From: Ipomoea triloba
Taxonomy: Eukaryota; Streptophyta; Magnoliopsida; Solanales; Convolvulaceae
Reading direction: 5' to 3'
Length of the DNA: 64,000 bases
Assembly: GCF_003576645.1 (NCBI RefSeq)
Contig: NC_044922.1
Location: forward strand, 23,904,020-23,968,019
The notes under the pieces: model-generated
Told to the model about the DNA's origin: nothing
The model's input: only the letters and a program-made list of their open reading frames with translations
Database searches by the model: none
In this document: positions 1 to 11,450 of the stretch, piece by piece
How the letters are laid out: the number at the start of each line of letters is the position of its first letter
How positions within the stretch are numbered: position 1 is the first letter of the stretch
Translations under genes and position numbers: made by a program

Positions 1-1855
1 TGTAGCTCTTTTTGTACTTGGAATGGCCTTGCGAGAGATAGCAAGGTGATCTCTCGATATTGTTTACCCGGCCATTCTTCGTAGCTTTCCTATACTTTCC
101 ATTGCTGGTGTATAGGGACGGTTTATGAATAGCTACCCTGGTCTTTTCTGCTGGTCCTTTATGACCTTTATTTGGTTTTGGTTGAGATCCTTCATTTCTT
201 GAAGTTCCCAAACCATTGGTCTGTTTATTTCTCGAGAGATGGTCTCGATGGAACCCTAGACCGGTTCTATCACTTGTAGGTCTGTGATCATTCACCATTT
301 TCTCCATAGCTTTGGAGGAATTAGAGTATGATGCTATAACCTTTCTAAGATCATTTTCGGTGATCTCTCGAGTTTTGCACTCTTCAGTTAGTTGGATTAT
401 TTTAGCTTCTAACTCACTTACTTTGAGAGTTAGCTCTGAATTCTCTTTCGAGACGTTCTTAAGCATATCTCTTTCAGCAGTTAGCTTGCTGTTTTCTTCC
501 CTGATTTTGGCATGAGTGCTATTAGCGACTGCGAGATCCCTTTTAAATGTTTCAAGCATCTCAAAGGGATCTTCATCGCTTCTGAAAGAAGAACAACGAG
601 AGGTAGAAGTAGAGCAGCGAGATGTGGAAGTAGAGGTTACCTCATTGTCAATGGCCATTAGGCATTGATTCTCTTCTTCCTCGGTGTATAAGCAGATGAG
701 CCCCCTCTCATCCTCTGAGCTGCTGCTGCTTTCACTGGAGCTCGACGTCTCGGACTCCTCGATTGTTCTCTCGAGTTCCTCAGCAACAAGCGCCTTTCTG
801 CGCAGATGTTTCTTTGTATCTCCCTTGAAGCCACTTTGTGCTGGCTTCTCTTTAGGTTCCTCCTTTCTCCTGGAGTTCCTACATTCTAGGCCTTGATACT
901 TGCTTACCTTAGGGTAAGGACAGTCAGCCTTGAAGTGCCCCGGTCTCCTACAGTTGTAGCATAGACCTTGATCTTCTTCCTCCATTCCTCTGGATGTGTA
1001 TTTCTCATTTTTCCTTCTTGAGGAGGAAGGTGAACTTGTATTGCTTTCCGGTGTCTTCTTCATGAACTTCCTGAATTTTCTTATGAAGAAAGCAAACTGT
1101 TCGTCAGATAAAAAATCAGTGGGATTAGAATCTGACCTTGAGGAGGTGGTTGGTTGGTCCGCAACCAGTGCCACATTCCGTCTGTCCACCACGTCCTCAT
1201 CTCTTGGAAACATCTCAAATTCGAAGGCTTTGAGATCTCTGAATAGTTGGTCGGTTGTGGTGTTCTTCAAATCCCTGTGATCACGCATTGTGATCACCTT
1301 CATTTCCCACTCCTTGGTAAGGCCTCGTAAGACCTTCAGGTTTAGCTCCTTTTGTGGAATCTCCTTCTCGAGATCACTGATCTCTATTGATAGCTTCATG
1401 AAACGAGATTCCATGCTGTCGATGCTCTCCCCTGGCTTCATCTTGAAGTCCTCGAACTTCTTCATGGCCACGGTGAGCTTGTTCTCCTTCTCCTGTTCGT
1501 CACCTTCACCAATCAACATCAAAGTATCCCATACCTCTTTCGCCGTTTTGCACTTTCTTACTTTTGGAAAGATGGTTTCGTCTATAGCTCTGAAGAGAAT
1601 ATCCTTGGCAATGTTGTCCAAGTTGTTTCTCTTCCTATCATCACTTGTCCATTCTTCCCTAGGTTTGGGGATATACTTCGGTGTTTCTCTGGTTTGCTCA
1701 GCAGTCGTGTTTACCATCATGATCTTGACTGGTCCAGATGTTATAACTTCGGCCATCTCATCATGGAGGGCTGATAGATACGCAAGCATGCGTGTTTTCC
1801 AGTCATCGAACCTGCTAAGATCAAAGAGAAGATGTCTCGACAACATGCTATCCAT
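1..1855 (-). CDS. Ty1/copia gag (partial, runs off left edge)
   Basis: Open minus-strand frame from an ATG at 1855 to base 1 with no stop, so at least 618 codons. It encodes the capsid part of a copia gag-pol polyprotein, which packages element RNA into cytoplasmic particles. The N-terminal third has the features of plant copia gag (UBN2/DUF4219 type, with a D-W-K-T-R-M segment near residue 19). A CX2CX4HX4C zinc knuckle lies at about residues 299-312, followed by an acidic Ser/Glu-rich stretch and a probable coiled coil. A stop codon lies 12 codons upstream of the ATG, supporting this start. Protease, integrase and reverse transcriptase would lie to the left of the window. The long gag suggests a Sirevirus-type element, but that assignment is weak without pol. 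Confidence 0.85.
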   Translation of the reverse strand, partial: MDSMLSRHLLFDLSRFDDWKTRMLAYLSALHDEMAEVITSGPVKIMMVNTTAEQTRETPKYIPKPREEWTSDDRKRNNLDNIAKDILFRAIDETIFPKVRKCKTAKEVWDTLMLIGEGDEQEKENKLTVAMKKFEDFKMKPGESIDSMESRFMKLSIEISDLEKEIPQKELNLKVLRGLTKEWEMKVITMRDHRDLKNTTTDQLFRDLKAFEFEMFPRDEDVVDRRNVALVADQPTTSSRSDSNPTDFLSDEQFAFFIRKFRKFMKKTPESNTSSPSSSRRKNEKYTSRGMEEEDQGLCYNCRRPGHFKADCPYPKVSKYQGLECRNSRRKEEPKEKPAQSGFKGDTKKHLRRKALVAEELERTIEESETSSSSESSSSSEDERGLICLYTEEEENQCLMAIDNEVTSTSTSRCSTSTSRCSSFRSDEDPFEMLETFKRDLAVANSTHAKIREENSKLTAERDMLKNVSKENSELTLKVSELEAKIIQLTEECKTREITENDLRKVIASYSNSSKAMEKMVNDHRPTSDRTGLGFHRDHLSRNKQTNGLGTSRNEGSQPKPNKGHKGPAEKTRVAIHKPSLYTSNGKYRKATKNGRVNNIERSPCYLSQGHSKYKKSY

Positions 1856-1955
1856 ATTAGAAGAATTATCTCGTGCTTTGAAAACTTTTTAAAGGATTTT
1901 TCAAAGAAGGATCTCTAGGCAATATAAACAAAGGTTTATATCGATCAGAGAACTT

Positions 1956-1967
1956 GCTCTGATACCA
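1956..1967 (-). other. Primer-binding site of the copia element
   Basis: Read on the minus strand this is TGGTATCAGAGC, complementary to the 3' end of initiator Met-tRNA. It lies two bases inside the end of the LTR and about 100 bases before the gag ATG. This is the standard minus-strand primer site of plant copia elements and fixes the element's orientation. Confidence 0.9.
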
Positions 1968-1969
1968 AT

Positions 1970-3792
1970 TGTTGGTCCCAAGGGGATGGGGTACAAGTCT
2001 AGAGGGGGGGGGGAATAGACTTGTATAAGATTTTGCAAATCTTTTCGACCTCTCGTGTGTATTGAACTTAGGATGTTTAGGTTCGATACCTCACGAGGTG
2101 AAGACAAAGTTTTATGCGCAGCGGAAATGTTATCCCCTTTTAGTTAGCACGAGTTTGAGTTAGTTCGAGAGGTGTGTTTATATGCAGTGCAATCGAGAGG
2201 TTAGCGAGAGATAAAAACAGTAAGTAAATGCAAGAGAGATTTTTAAGTGGTTCGGCCAACCCGCCTACGTCCACTCTTCTTCCAGAAACTCCCTGGAAGG
2301 ATTGCACTAAAAACTTCCCTTTTTAGTACAATATCGAGCGCTTGAGCTTTGATCACGAAGCCCGCCTCAAGCCTCAGGTTTTTCGCCCCGCTTCTTGTTA
2401 CTCCACCTCTCGAGCACTTGACCTTTGATCACCAAGCCCGCGTCAAGCCTCAGGATCTTCACAAGACAGCTCCCAGGTTACTCTACCTCTCCAAGGTCTT
2501 TCTCCCCGCTTCCAGCTACTCCACCTCTCGAGCACTTGACCTTTGATCACCAAGCCCGCGTCAAGCCTCAGGTTTCTTTCACTCGGACAGCTGCCAGGTT
2601 ACTCCACCTCTCTTGCTTAATCCAAAGCAAGGTGTTTTTGGTTGTCACAGTTGAATGTAACAGACTCCAATCTGACCACAAGCTATCGTTGAATCAACTT
2701 CGATGTAGAGCAGCTTCGGTCACCTTCTGGATGTATAACAGTTTAAGCTTTGTAACTCTCTTGAAACACTAAGATGTGTTTTCTCGCTGTTTTGAATATC
2801 AGGATGATATTCCAAGTTGAGCACTTGCACTTGAACGTTTTAGACAGACACTTCTTAAGAATTTCGAACTTCTTTTCTTTTTAACTCCTTTTTCTCTCTT
2901 TTCCCTTTTTTTCTTCCCTGTTTTCTTCTGTGTCTTTACGTCCTTATATATGAGAGTAGAGGAATAATTCCGTTGGAGGGAAAATTATTCCGTTTGAAAT
3001 TTGTCTCCCATGCTGATCATGGGTCTTGCATATTTTCAGCATATTTCATGGAGTGGTGATCTTGTAACTTGAACCTCTTTGTCTTGTAGTGAATGTTCCA
3101 TAGTTCACTTTTCTTGAGTCCATGCTCCACTTTCGTCTTTTGGTAAAAGTTACTCTTTTTATATTCCCATTATTCCTTGTTTGTAGGGAATCAGACCACT
3201 TCAGCATTGGTGCACCTTTTGACCGTTTGTGGTGGAAATCTGACGTGTCATCCATTTCCGCCCATTTTGAAATCTTCACGTTCGGCACCTCTTCATTATT
3301 CCATCTCCATGATATTCTTCTTCTCCAGACTTTAAGTATGACCGTCATTCAGCTTTGTTGGAGAATTGTTAGTGTATCGAGACCAAGGTTGATATCTTGA
3401 TTGCTTAATGTCTCGAACTCAAATATCGAGAGGTCTATCTCTCGAACTCTGTTTATGTCTCGAACTGGATAACTGTATCGAGAGGTCCTACCTCTCGAAC
3501 TCTGCTTATGTCTCGAGACTTAGTTGATGTCTCGCAGACCCTTATTCCTCCAGTGTTGTCCCATGCTTTCTTCTGATCTGTCTATATGATTACAACACAC
3601 GAGACTTCTAAGATGTTCAAACAAATTTCCCTCAAGCTTAAATATTTTCCGAGTTGAGCTCAAAGTTACCCGGTTGTATTTTCGCTCTTGGTTTACTTGT
3701 CGAACTTACAGCGTTTTGCCTATGCATCGAGACTTGGGGATTTCTACTTAACAGTTGGTATCATCAAAACCTATTACATGATGTTCCTAACA
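1970..3792 (-). repeat. 5' LTR of the copia element (1.82 kb)
   Basis: Read on the minus strand the LTR starts TGTTAGGAAC and ends CCAACA next to the primer-binding site, giving the TG...CA ends of an LTR. It carries three direct repeats at about 2334-2610 (units beginning CGAGC.CTTGA, roughly 75-120 bp) and shorter repeats rich in TCTCGA around 3400-3530. The far edge at 3792 abuts LBD promoter sequence, so the element landed in the upstream TATA-like box of an LBD copy. The other LTR and the target duplication are outside the window. Short open frames inside the LTR look incidental. Confidence 0.85.
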
Positions 3793-3913
3793 TATACACC
3801 ATACCAAATTAATTTAACTCTCACTTTGTCTCTTTCGATCACTTTCCACTATCAATCTCGCGAAAAACCTATATATAGCCCCTTTCTTAACATAATTTGT
3901 AATAGAGACTGCT

Positions 3914-4003
3914 ATGGCTAGTGGTGCCGGTTCTCCCTACGGTGCATGAAAATTCCTTCGCCGAGGTGCGTTCCCGAATGTGTGTGTGCACCTTACCTTC
4001 ATG
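3914..4003 (+). pseudogene. Truncated LBD exon 1, nonsense type ('A' copy)
   Basis: Begins like the LBD genes (MASGAGSP), but the second zinc-ligand codon TGC is TGA, so the frame ends after 11 codons; a one-base deletion in the following Arg run also shifts the frame. Homology to exon 1 stops after about 29 codons, at the VPYF position of the LOB domain, and is replaced by the AT-rich filler common to all truncated copies. The upstream promoter is cut by the copia insertion at 3792. The same TGA is found in the copies at 12992, 16153 and 56131, so it predates the array expansion. Confidence 0.85.
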
Positions 4004-4344
4004 ATTTCAATTATTGATTAGTTTATTATTTCATTTTTATTTATTTCAACGTTTGGAAATTGAAAATTAAAATATTCAATCCAAAGTCTCAACATTCTAA
4101 TATTAATTTTTTTTCATTATTTTAGTATTAAAAAAACATAAATAATGAATATGGACAAAAAAAAAAAAAAGAAAATTGAAAATTTAAAAGGAAAGTTGAA
4201 AAAAATTCAATATCTGGCCTAGAACTGCCACTGCCCGCAAGTAGCTTGGGACCAAATCTCCCCTTTAAAAGTAGTTCAAAAATCCTTTAATGGAGATTTG
4301 AGATCAAACCGACCCTCCTATGTGTAGGACCAATATCAACACCC

Positions 4345-4345
4345 N
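4345..4345. other. Single-N gap at a C-tract
   Basis: One undetermined base within ACCCnAGTTTGC. In the homologous copy at 56551 this position holds a run of more than 15 C residues, so the gap probably hides a homopolymer that did not sequence. Some array sequence (compare 56551-56620) is missing here. Confidence 0.8.
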
Positions 4346-4493
4346 AGTTTGCTATGAAATCGTTTTAAAGCTACTAAATATACACCTTCCAAATTAATTT
4401 AAATCTCACTTTTATCTCTTTCACTTTTCACTATATATCCCCTCAAACCTATATATAGTCCTTTTCTAAACATAATTTGCAATCAAGATTGCA

Positions 4494-4581
4494 ATGGCTA
4501 GTGGTGTCGGTTCTTCGTGTGGCGCATGCAAGTTTCTTAGCCGGAGGTGCGTTCCCGTGTGTTTGTACCTTACTTTCACAA
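4494..4581 (+). pseudogene. Truncated LBD exon 1, zinc-motif type ('B' copy)
   Basis: Starts [15 protein letters not shown] with the first two zinc-ligand Cys intact, then a 5-base deletion just after the third Cys shifts the frame and ends the peptide soon after. The promoter upstream has both TATA-like boxes, and the inverted repeat TTGCAATC/GATTGCAA overlaps the start codon. Homology to the full gene ends at the same point as in the other B copies, and the filler that follows is interrupted by a foldback element at 4908. Confidence 0.8.
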
Positions 4582-4907
4582 TTTCAATTATTTAATAGTT
4601 TATTATTTTATTTATTTATTTCAACCTTTAATTTGGAATTTGAAAATTAAAATATTCAATCCAAAGTCTCTAACTTTCTAATATTAATTTTTTTTCATAG
4701 TTTGAGTATTTTAAGAAAGAACAAAAAGAATTATAGAATATGGAATGAAATGAAAATTGAAAATATAAAAGGAACTTTGAAAAAAATCCAAATCTGCACG
4801 AAAGTTGCTCGAAAATTGCCCGAGAACTGCCCGCTAGTAGCTTGGTCCAAATCAACAGTGTCACTTAGAGGATCAGATGTAATTCTCCTTTAAAGTGGTT
4901 CTAAAAT

Positions 4908-5957
4908 GAATTAATTCCACCAAAGGTCCCTTATCTTTGGTTGCAATTCCAATTTTAGTCCCAGACTATCGTTTTTGCCATTTAACATCCCAGACTATTA
5001 TTTTTTGGACACTTTTAGTTCTTTTCATGATTTTTCATATTTTTAGTAAGGGCAATTTTGTCTCTTCATATATATTCTTTTTTATTTAACCAGTTTTTAC
5101 CGGTTTAATTAGGTTAGGTGAAGTAGACCGGTTCTTCTAATTATAATATTCAATCCACAAATCCCTAGCGTACGCAACTTCATCTGCTTAAGTTCAAGGC
5201 TTCATCATCCTCCTTCACCCGGCGGGGAACGAGATCGTACAACGCTACTATAGAGGATAGCAAAGGGGAAATTTGTTGCCCTAAATATGTAGTTCCAAAT
5301 CTCTAAATCCCTAAAGGAGTTTGCAATCGATAAAAGGAATTATTTGTCGCCCCAAATCTCTCGTTGGAAGAAACTGATGGATAGCGAAGGACATGGTGGA
5401 GAGTTCAATACTGGTATGTACAAATTTTATGGTGGGTGGGGGTTTCTATAGTGTGTTATTATTCTGCGGTGTGCATCTTAAATACAGTGTATTGAATTTA
5501 TATATCATCAGAATTTTAAGAAAATGTTACACTGATAAACTAAAGACATAAAATATTTTGCAGTCTTGAAACTTCTTGGAACTTCATGGATTTGGCAGAA
5601 AGAAGATATGACAAATTAGGTGTAAAAACTCCAAAAGCCATTTCATCATAATAGAGTTTTCTTTCATTCGATTCTGGTCTCCGTTCAATGTTTTGAGTAC
5701 GTTAGGGATTTGTGGATTGAATCTAATAATTAGAAGAACCGGTCTACTTAACCTAACCTAATTAAATCGGTGAAAATCAGTTAAATAAAAAAAATATGAA
5801 GAGACAAAATTACCCTTACTAAAAATAGGAAAAGTCATGAGAAGGACTAAAAGTGTCCAAAAAATAATAGTCTGGGATGTTAAATGGCAAAAACAATAGT
5901 CTGGGACTAAAATTGGAATTGCCACCAAAGACAAAGGACCTTCCGTGGAATTAACTC
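4908..5957. mobile_element. Mutator-type foldback element (1.05 kb) with 9-bp TSD
   Basis: Flanked by a perfect 9-bp target duplication TTCTAAAAT (4899-4907 and 5958-5966). Ends are GAATTAATTCCACC on the left and its near complement on the right; the inverted arms run about 260 bp on each side. No transposase is visible. The interior (about 5178-5690) holds an ATG at 5378 followed by a canonical splice donor (GTATGT, about 5414) and, after an AT-rich stretch, an acceptor TTTTGCAG near 5563, which looks like a two-exon remnant of a captured or ancestral gene that I do not recognise. Confidence 0.85.
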
Positions 5958-5966
5958 TTCTAAAAT

Positions 5967-7130
5967 CCTAGGTTCTAGGCCGGCCAACCTATTTCAATCC
6001 TGGTGGATCGATGTTGTATTTTAATAATCTAGTTTTTATTTTCCATCTTTGTCATAGTTTAAGTTAATCCTTTTAATTTTAATAATCTAATTTAATTTCA
6101 ACATTGCATCTTTTCTTAATTTCTAATTATATATTTTCCATTATATTTCAAATATGCGGGATATTTCAAACTAATTAATTGTAAGATTAGAAAGAAAATA
6201 TCATACGTGATGGGGCAACATCAATAACAATTACAACAATTACAACATAGTCATCATTTACGTGCATTTAGTGATCGCAGAGTCAAACTCCGACAAATTT
6301 ACTAATCAATTTTCTATAAACCATTAATATTATAGCTACTCATAACAACTAATGGAAACAACTATTAGGTATCTAATATTCTAATTGCCAAACACATCTA
6401 AAAACATGAAAGTGTGACTACCGCTTTTACGATTCCCTAGCCCCACATCTTTGCGTTGGTTAAATTATAATCATACATGTTTTTAATTGTGAACAAATAC
6501 TTTGAATAACTATGACGTAGATATGAGTCGTCTCATATTCCCACTATTTGTGGCAGCAGTAATTTTATTCGTAATGTACGCAACGTAAAACGTTACATTC
6601 GAAATTTATATACATTATGCATTTATATATGATTATACATTTACGAAATCTCCCAGCGATTCTATATTAAAAATTTGTACGATTATTAAATGGAATAAAT
6701 ATATGGTTAAGATGATGTCAATGCTAGTTATCACATGTCGTGTTTGGCATTCTTGAATGAAAAACGAACTAAAAACTAAATAGTTAGTAGATAGATGGTA
6801 AAAGTTGAAAGTTGAAATTATCAATCTAACTAATTAGGTGAAGAATTATTTTGTAAATTTGGTTGTTAAGAAAGTTGACAAATGTTAAATGAAAAAATAA
6901 CATATATATAGATTAATGATACTATAAAAGTTATATATTTCGTTGAGAAAATTTAATAAAAATAATAGCTGCATGATATTAAATCATTGTGTATAATTTT
7001 TGTAGAATTCCATGGAAATCAAAATCTAAAATTATAACGGTTATCAAATCCCCCCCCTCCCCCCCCCCTCTTCCGACATTCTTACCCACAACTACTTCAC
7101 TCTTCACTTCTAGTGTTCGTTTTAAAGCTA
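5967..7130. repeat. Array spacer
   Basis: Begins with the 3' end signature of the LBD gene (TTCTAGGCCGGCC), then runs through the AT-rich spacer found after nearly every LBD copy, including one ACGT-rich inverted repeat near 6570-6600. It ends in a C-rich tract (7048-7070) that recurs at 16607, 39224 and 56551. From about 6356 it is a segmental duplicate of the region starting near 38513. No gene seen. Confidence 0.7.
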
Positions 7131-7250
7131 CTATATATATACCTACCAAATTAATTTAGCTGTCATTTTATCTCATTCACTTTTCACTATCTATTTTGCT
7201 CAAACCTATATATAGCCCCTTTCTAAACACAATTTGCAATCAAGATTGCA

Positions 7251-7340
7251 ATGGCTAGCGGTGTCGATTCTCCCTATGGTGCATGCAAATTCCTTCGCCA
7301 GAGGTGCGTTTCCAATTGTGTCTGCACCTTACTTTCATGA
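7251..7340 (+). pseudogene. Truncated LBD exon 1 upstream of a full-length copy
   Basis: Encodes MASGVDSPYGACKFLRQRC before ending at 29 codons; the first zinc-ligand Cys is Tyr, so it could not form the normal zinc-binding motif. A conserved promoter with CTATATATAG and the start-codon inverted repeat lies directly upstream. The same variant sits at 39499, again 5' of a full-length broken LBD copy, showing that the pair was duplicated as a block. Confidence 0.8.
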
Positions 7341-7755
7341 TTTCAATTATTTAATAGTTTATTATTTCATTTATTTATTTTACCATTAAATTTAGAATTT
7401 GAAAATTAAAATATTCAATCCAAAATCTCAACTTTCTAATAATATTAATTTTTTTCATTATTTTAGTATTTAATAATAAAAAAAAAGAACTATAGAATAT
7501 GGATCAAAATGAAAATTGAAAATATAAAAGGAGCCTTGAAAAAAAATGCAAAACTGCACGAAAGTTGCTCGAGAACTGCCCGCAAGTAGCTTGGGACAAT
7601 ATCAACCCTCACTTATAGGATTGGTTTAAGGCTACTATATATACACCTACCAAGTCAATTTAACTGTCACTTTTATCTCTTTCACTTTTTACTATCTAAC
7701 TCGCTCAAACCTATATATAAGCCCTTTCTAAACATAATTTGCAATCAAGATTGCA

Positions 7756-8186
7756 ATGGGTAGTAGTGGTGCCGGTTCTCCGTGTGGCGCATGCAAGTTC
7801 CTCCTCCAGAGGTGCGTTCCCTGCTGCGTGTTCGCACTGTGTTTTTGCTCCGACCATGGTCCGGCCATTTTCGCTGCCATCCACAAGGTGTTCGGGGCTA
7901 GCAACGTCTCGAAATTGTTGCTCCAGCTCTCGGTCCACCAGTGCTTCCTCGCTGTGTTTTCCATCGCCATCTAAGCTCAAGCAAGAATGGAAGACCCCAT
8001 TTATGGCTGCGTCTCCCACATCATTGCTCTGCAACAACAGGTACCATGGCGCCGGAAATCAATTGCGTGCCGCCGGCGCCGTTTCTGGCCGCTGATCTGA
8101 ACGCAACAAACCCCTGCACCTGGCCGCAGAACTCCGGAGGGTTGGGTGAACTCCAAGCTTTAGCACTGAGAATGACCAAAACCTAG
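7756..8186 (+). pseudogene. Full-length LBD copy, broken by a stop
   Basis: LOB-domain gene copy with all four zinc Cys (CX2CX6CX3C) and the Gly-Ala-Ser block ([18 protein letters not shown]) readable, but codon 73 is TAA where the intact gene has GAA. After the LOB-domain end (ALQQQ) there is no normal intron: sequence passes from CAACAACAG into GTACCATGG and then into exon 2 at the position of PFPAAD, so the intron remnant and the 5' part of exon 2 are deleted. The C-terminal region has a further deletion before the end near 8186. It shares the exon-2 junction with the copy at 42736. A promoter with TATATATA and an inverted repeat at the ATG precedes it. Confidence 0.85.
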
Positions 8187-8379
8187 CCAAGCTTCTAGGC
8201 CGGCCTGTTCCGATCCTGATGGATTGACTGTTGTATTTTCATAATCTAGTTTTTATTTTCCGTCTTTTTGCAATTTTCTTCAATTTTAACTTAAACATAT
8301 GGAAAAGTTTAAGGTAATCCTTTTAATTTTAATAATCTAGTTTAATTTCAACATTGCATCTCTTTTTTATCTCTAATTA

Positions 8380-8410
<31 letters not shown>

Positions 8411-8771
8411 TCCGACATGCACGAGATATTTCAAACTAATTAATTCTAATATTAGAAAGAGAATATCATACGTCGTTGGGCAACATCAATAACTATTACA
8501 ATAATTGTGTCATTTCAGACAAATAATAAAACACACATATATATAATTTACACCTACCTATCACAAAGTCAAACTCCAACTTATTTACTAATCAATTTCG
8601 TAACGTACGTAACGTTTTACGTTACGTTCGAAATTTATATATATTATATGCATTTATGATATTCATTTACGCCATCAGCCATCTATTCTATTTCACAATT
8701 AATATACAACTAAATGAATAAATCTAACAAATTACAATTTTAATTCTAATGAGAAGATAAAAAATTAAAAT
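8187..8771. repeat. Array spacer downstream of an LBD copy
   Basis: Starts with the shared 3' flank (TAGGCCGGCC, then AT-rich), includes a T-tract at about 8382-8409 and one ACGT inverted repeat at 8590-8625. No coding signal seen. Confidence 0.6.
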
Positions 8772-9485
8772 ATAAACAAAAAATTAAAGGCATTACGCGC
8801 CCGTGCATTGCACGCGCCTTCTAGCCAACAATAAACAATTAATTTACTAATCAATTTTCTATAATTTGCTAGTATTATTAGCTTGTAATAACAACTACTG
8901 GAAACAACTATTAGCTATATATCAACTATTAACTGCTTTTACAATTCCATAGCACGCTCTTAATTGTGATCAAATACTTTGAATAACTATGACATAGATC
9001 TGCGTCATCTCATATTCTCGCTATTTGTGACAACATTAATTTTATTCAGAACGTACGTAACGTAAAACGTTATGTTGAAATTTATATATATTATGCATTT
9101 ATGATTCATTTACACACTCTGCCATCGATTCTATTTTAAAGATTTTGATGATTATTAAGTTGAATAAATATATGGTTCAGATGATGTCAACGCTATCTCG
9201 GGCCGCGTTTGGCATAATTCGATGAAAAGCGAACTGAAAACTAAATAGTTATTAGATAGATAGTAAAATTAAGGCATTACGCGCCCGTGCATTGCACGCG
9301 CCTTCTGGCCAATAATAAACAATTAATTTATTAATTACTTCTACGATTTCCTAGCATGTTCTTAACTGTGAATAAATACTTTGAATAACTATGATGTAGA
9401 TCTGCTTCATCTCATATTCTCGCTATCTGTGGCAACATTAATTTTATTCATTACGTACTTAACGTAAAACATTATTACGCTTGAA

Positions 9486-9517
<32 letters not shown>

Positions 9518-10355
9518 TGTGCATTTATGATATTATTTTAGGCACTCTGCCATCGATTATATTTCAAAGGTTTTTATGATTATTAAATGAAATAAATAAA
9601 TGGTTGAGATGATGTCAACGGTATCTCAGGCTGGATGACATAAAAAGAAAAAAATTAAAGGCATTACGCGCCCGTGCATTGCACGCGCCTTCTGGCCAAC
9701 AATAAACAATTAATTTACTAATCAATTTTCTATAATTTGCTAGTATTATTAGCTTGTAATAACAACTACTGGAAAAAGCTATTAGCTATATATCAACTAT
9801 TAACTGCTTTTACAATTCTATAGCACGTTCTTAACTGTGAACAAATACTTTGAATAACTATGACGTAGATCTGCGTCATCTCATATTCTCGCTATTTGTG
9901 ACAGCATTAATTTTATTCATAACGTACGTAACGTAAAACGCCACGTTAAAATTTATATATATTATGCATTTATGATTCATCTACACACTCTGTCATCGAT
10001 TCTATTTTAAAGATTTTGATGATTATTAAGTTGAATAAATATATGGTTCAGATGATGTCAACGCTATCTCGGGCGTGTTTGGCATAATTCGATGAAAAGC
10101 GAACTGAAAACTAAATAGTTATTAAATAGATAGTAAAATTAAGGCATTACGCACCCGTGCATTGCACGCGCCTTCTGGCCAATAATAAACAATTAATTTA
10201 TTAACTGCTTCTACGATTTCCTAGCACGTTCTTGACTGTGAATAAATGCTTTGAATAACTATGATGTAGATCTGCATCATCTCATATCCTCGCTATTTGT
10301 GGCAACATTAATTTTATTCATAACGTACGTAACGTAAAACACTATTACGCTTGAC

Positions 10356-10417
<62 letters not shown>

Positions 10418-11252
10418 TGTGCATTTATGATATTATTTTAGGCACTCTGCCACCGATTATATTTCAAAGGTTTTTATGATTATTAAATGAAATAAATAAA
10501 TGGTTGAGATGATGTCAACGGTATCTCAGGCTGGATGACATAAAAAGAAAAAAATTAAAGGCATTACGCGCCCGTGCATTGCACGCGCCTTCTGGCCAAC
10601 AATAAACAATTAATTTACTAATCAATTTTCTATAATTTGCTAGTATTATTAGCTTGTAATAACAACTACTGGAAAAAGCTATTAGCTATATATCAACTAT
10701 TAACTGCTTTTACAATTCTATAGCACGTTCTTAACTGTGAACAAATACTTTGAATAACTATGACGTAGATCTGCGTCATCTCATATTCTCGCTATTTGTG
10801 ACAGCATTAATTTTATTCATAACGTACGTAACGTAAAACGCCACGTTAAAATTTATATATATTATGCATTTATGATTCATTTACACACTCTGTCATCGAT
10901 TCTATTTTAAAGATTTTGATGATTATTAAGTTGAATAAATATATGGTTCAGATGATGTCAACGCTATCTCGGGCGTGTTTGGCATAATTCGATGAAAAGC
11001 GAACTGAAAACTAAATAGTTATTAGATAGATAGTAAAATTAAGGCATTACGCACCCGTGCATTGCACGCGCCTTCTGGCCAATAATAAACAATTAATTTA
11101 TTAACTGCTTCTACGATTTCCTAGCACGTTCTTGACTGTGAATAAATGCTTTGAATAACTATGATGTAGATCTGCGTCATCTCATATTCTCGCTATTTGT
11201 GGCAACATTAATTTTATTCATAACGTACGTAACGTAAAACACTATTACGCTT

Positions 11253-11303
<51 letters not shown>

Positions 11304-11450
11304 TATTTATGATATTATTTTAGGCACTGTGCCATCGATTATATTTCAAAGGTTTTTATGATTATTAAAGGAAATAAATAAATGGTTGAGATGATGTCAA
11401 CGGTATCTCAGGCTGGACATACTTGAATGAAATGTGAACACTAAAAACTA
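8772..11450. repeat. Higher-order tandem repeat (about 0.9 kb x 3)
   Basis: The marker CGTGCATTGCACG occurs near 8800, 9285, 9672, 10155, 10572 and 11055, with alternating spacings of about 483 and 387-417 bp. A two-part unit of about 0.9 kb is therefore repeated three times. The second and third copies look nearly identical over most of their length; the first is more diverged. Each half carries an ACGT-rich inverted repeat, and one half carries a variable (TA)n run (9485-9512, 10354-10410, 11255-11299). Nothing codes. Confidence 0.8.

Noticed and set aside
312..1892. Several plus-strand frames up to 200 codons
   Set aside because: They are antisense to the copia gag, which has a zinc knuckle and a single open frame across the whole stretch.
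3046..3400. Overlapping 92-100 codon frames in the copia LTR
   Set aside because: No motif, both strands open over the same bases, inside a defined LTR.
7711..8037. 108-codon minus-strand frame antisense to the LBD exon, also at 28438 and 30849
   Set aside because: It mirrors the GC-rich LBD exon; the sense frame has clear LOB-domain motifs and the antisense peptide has none.
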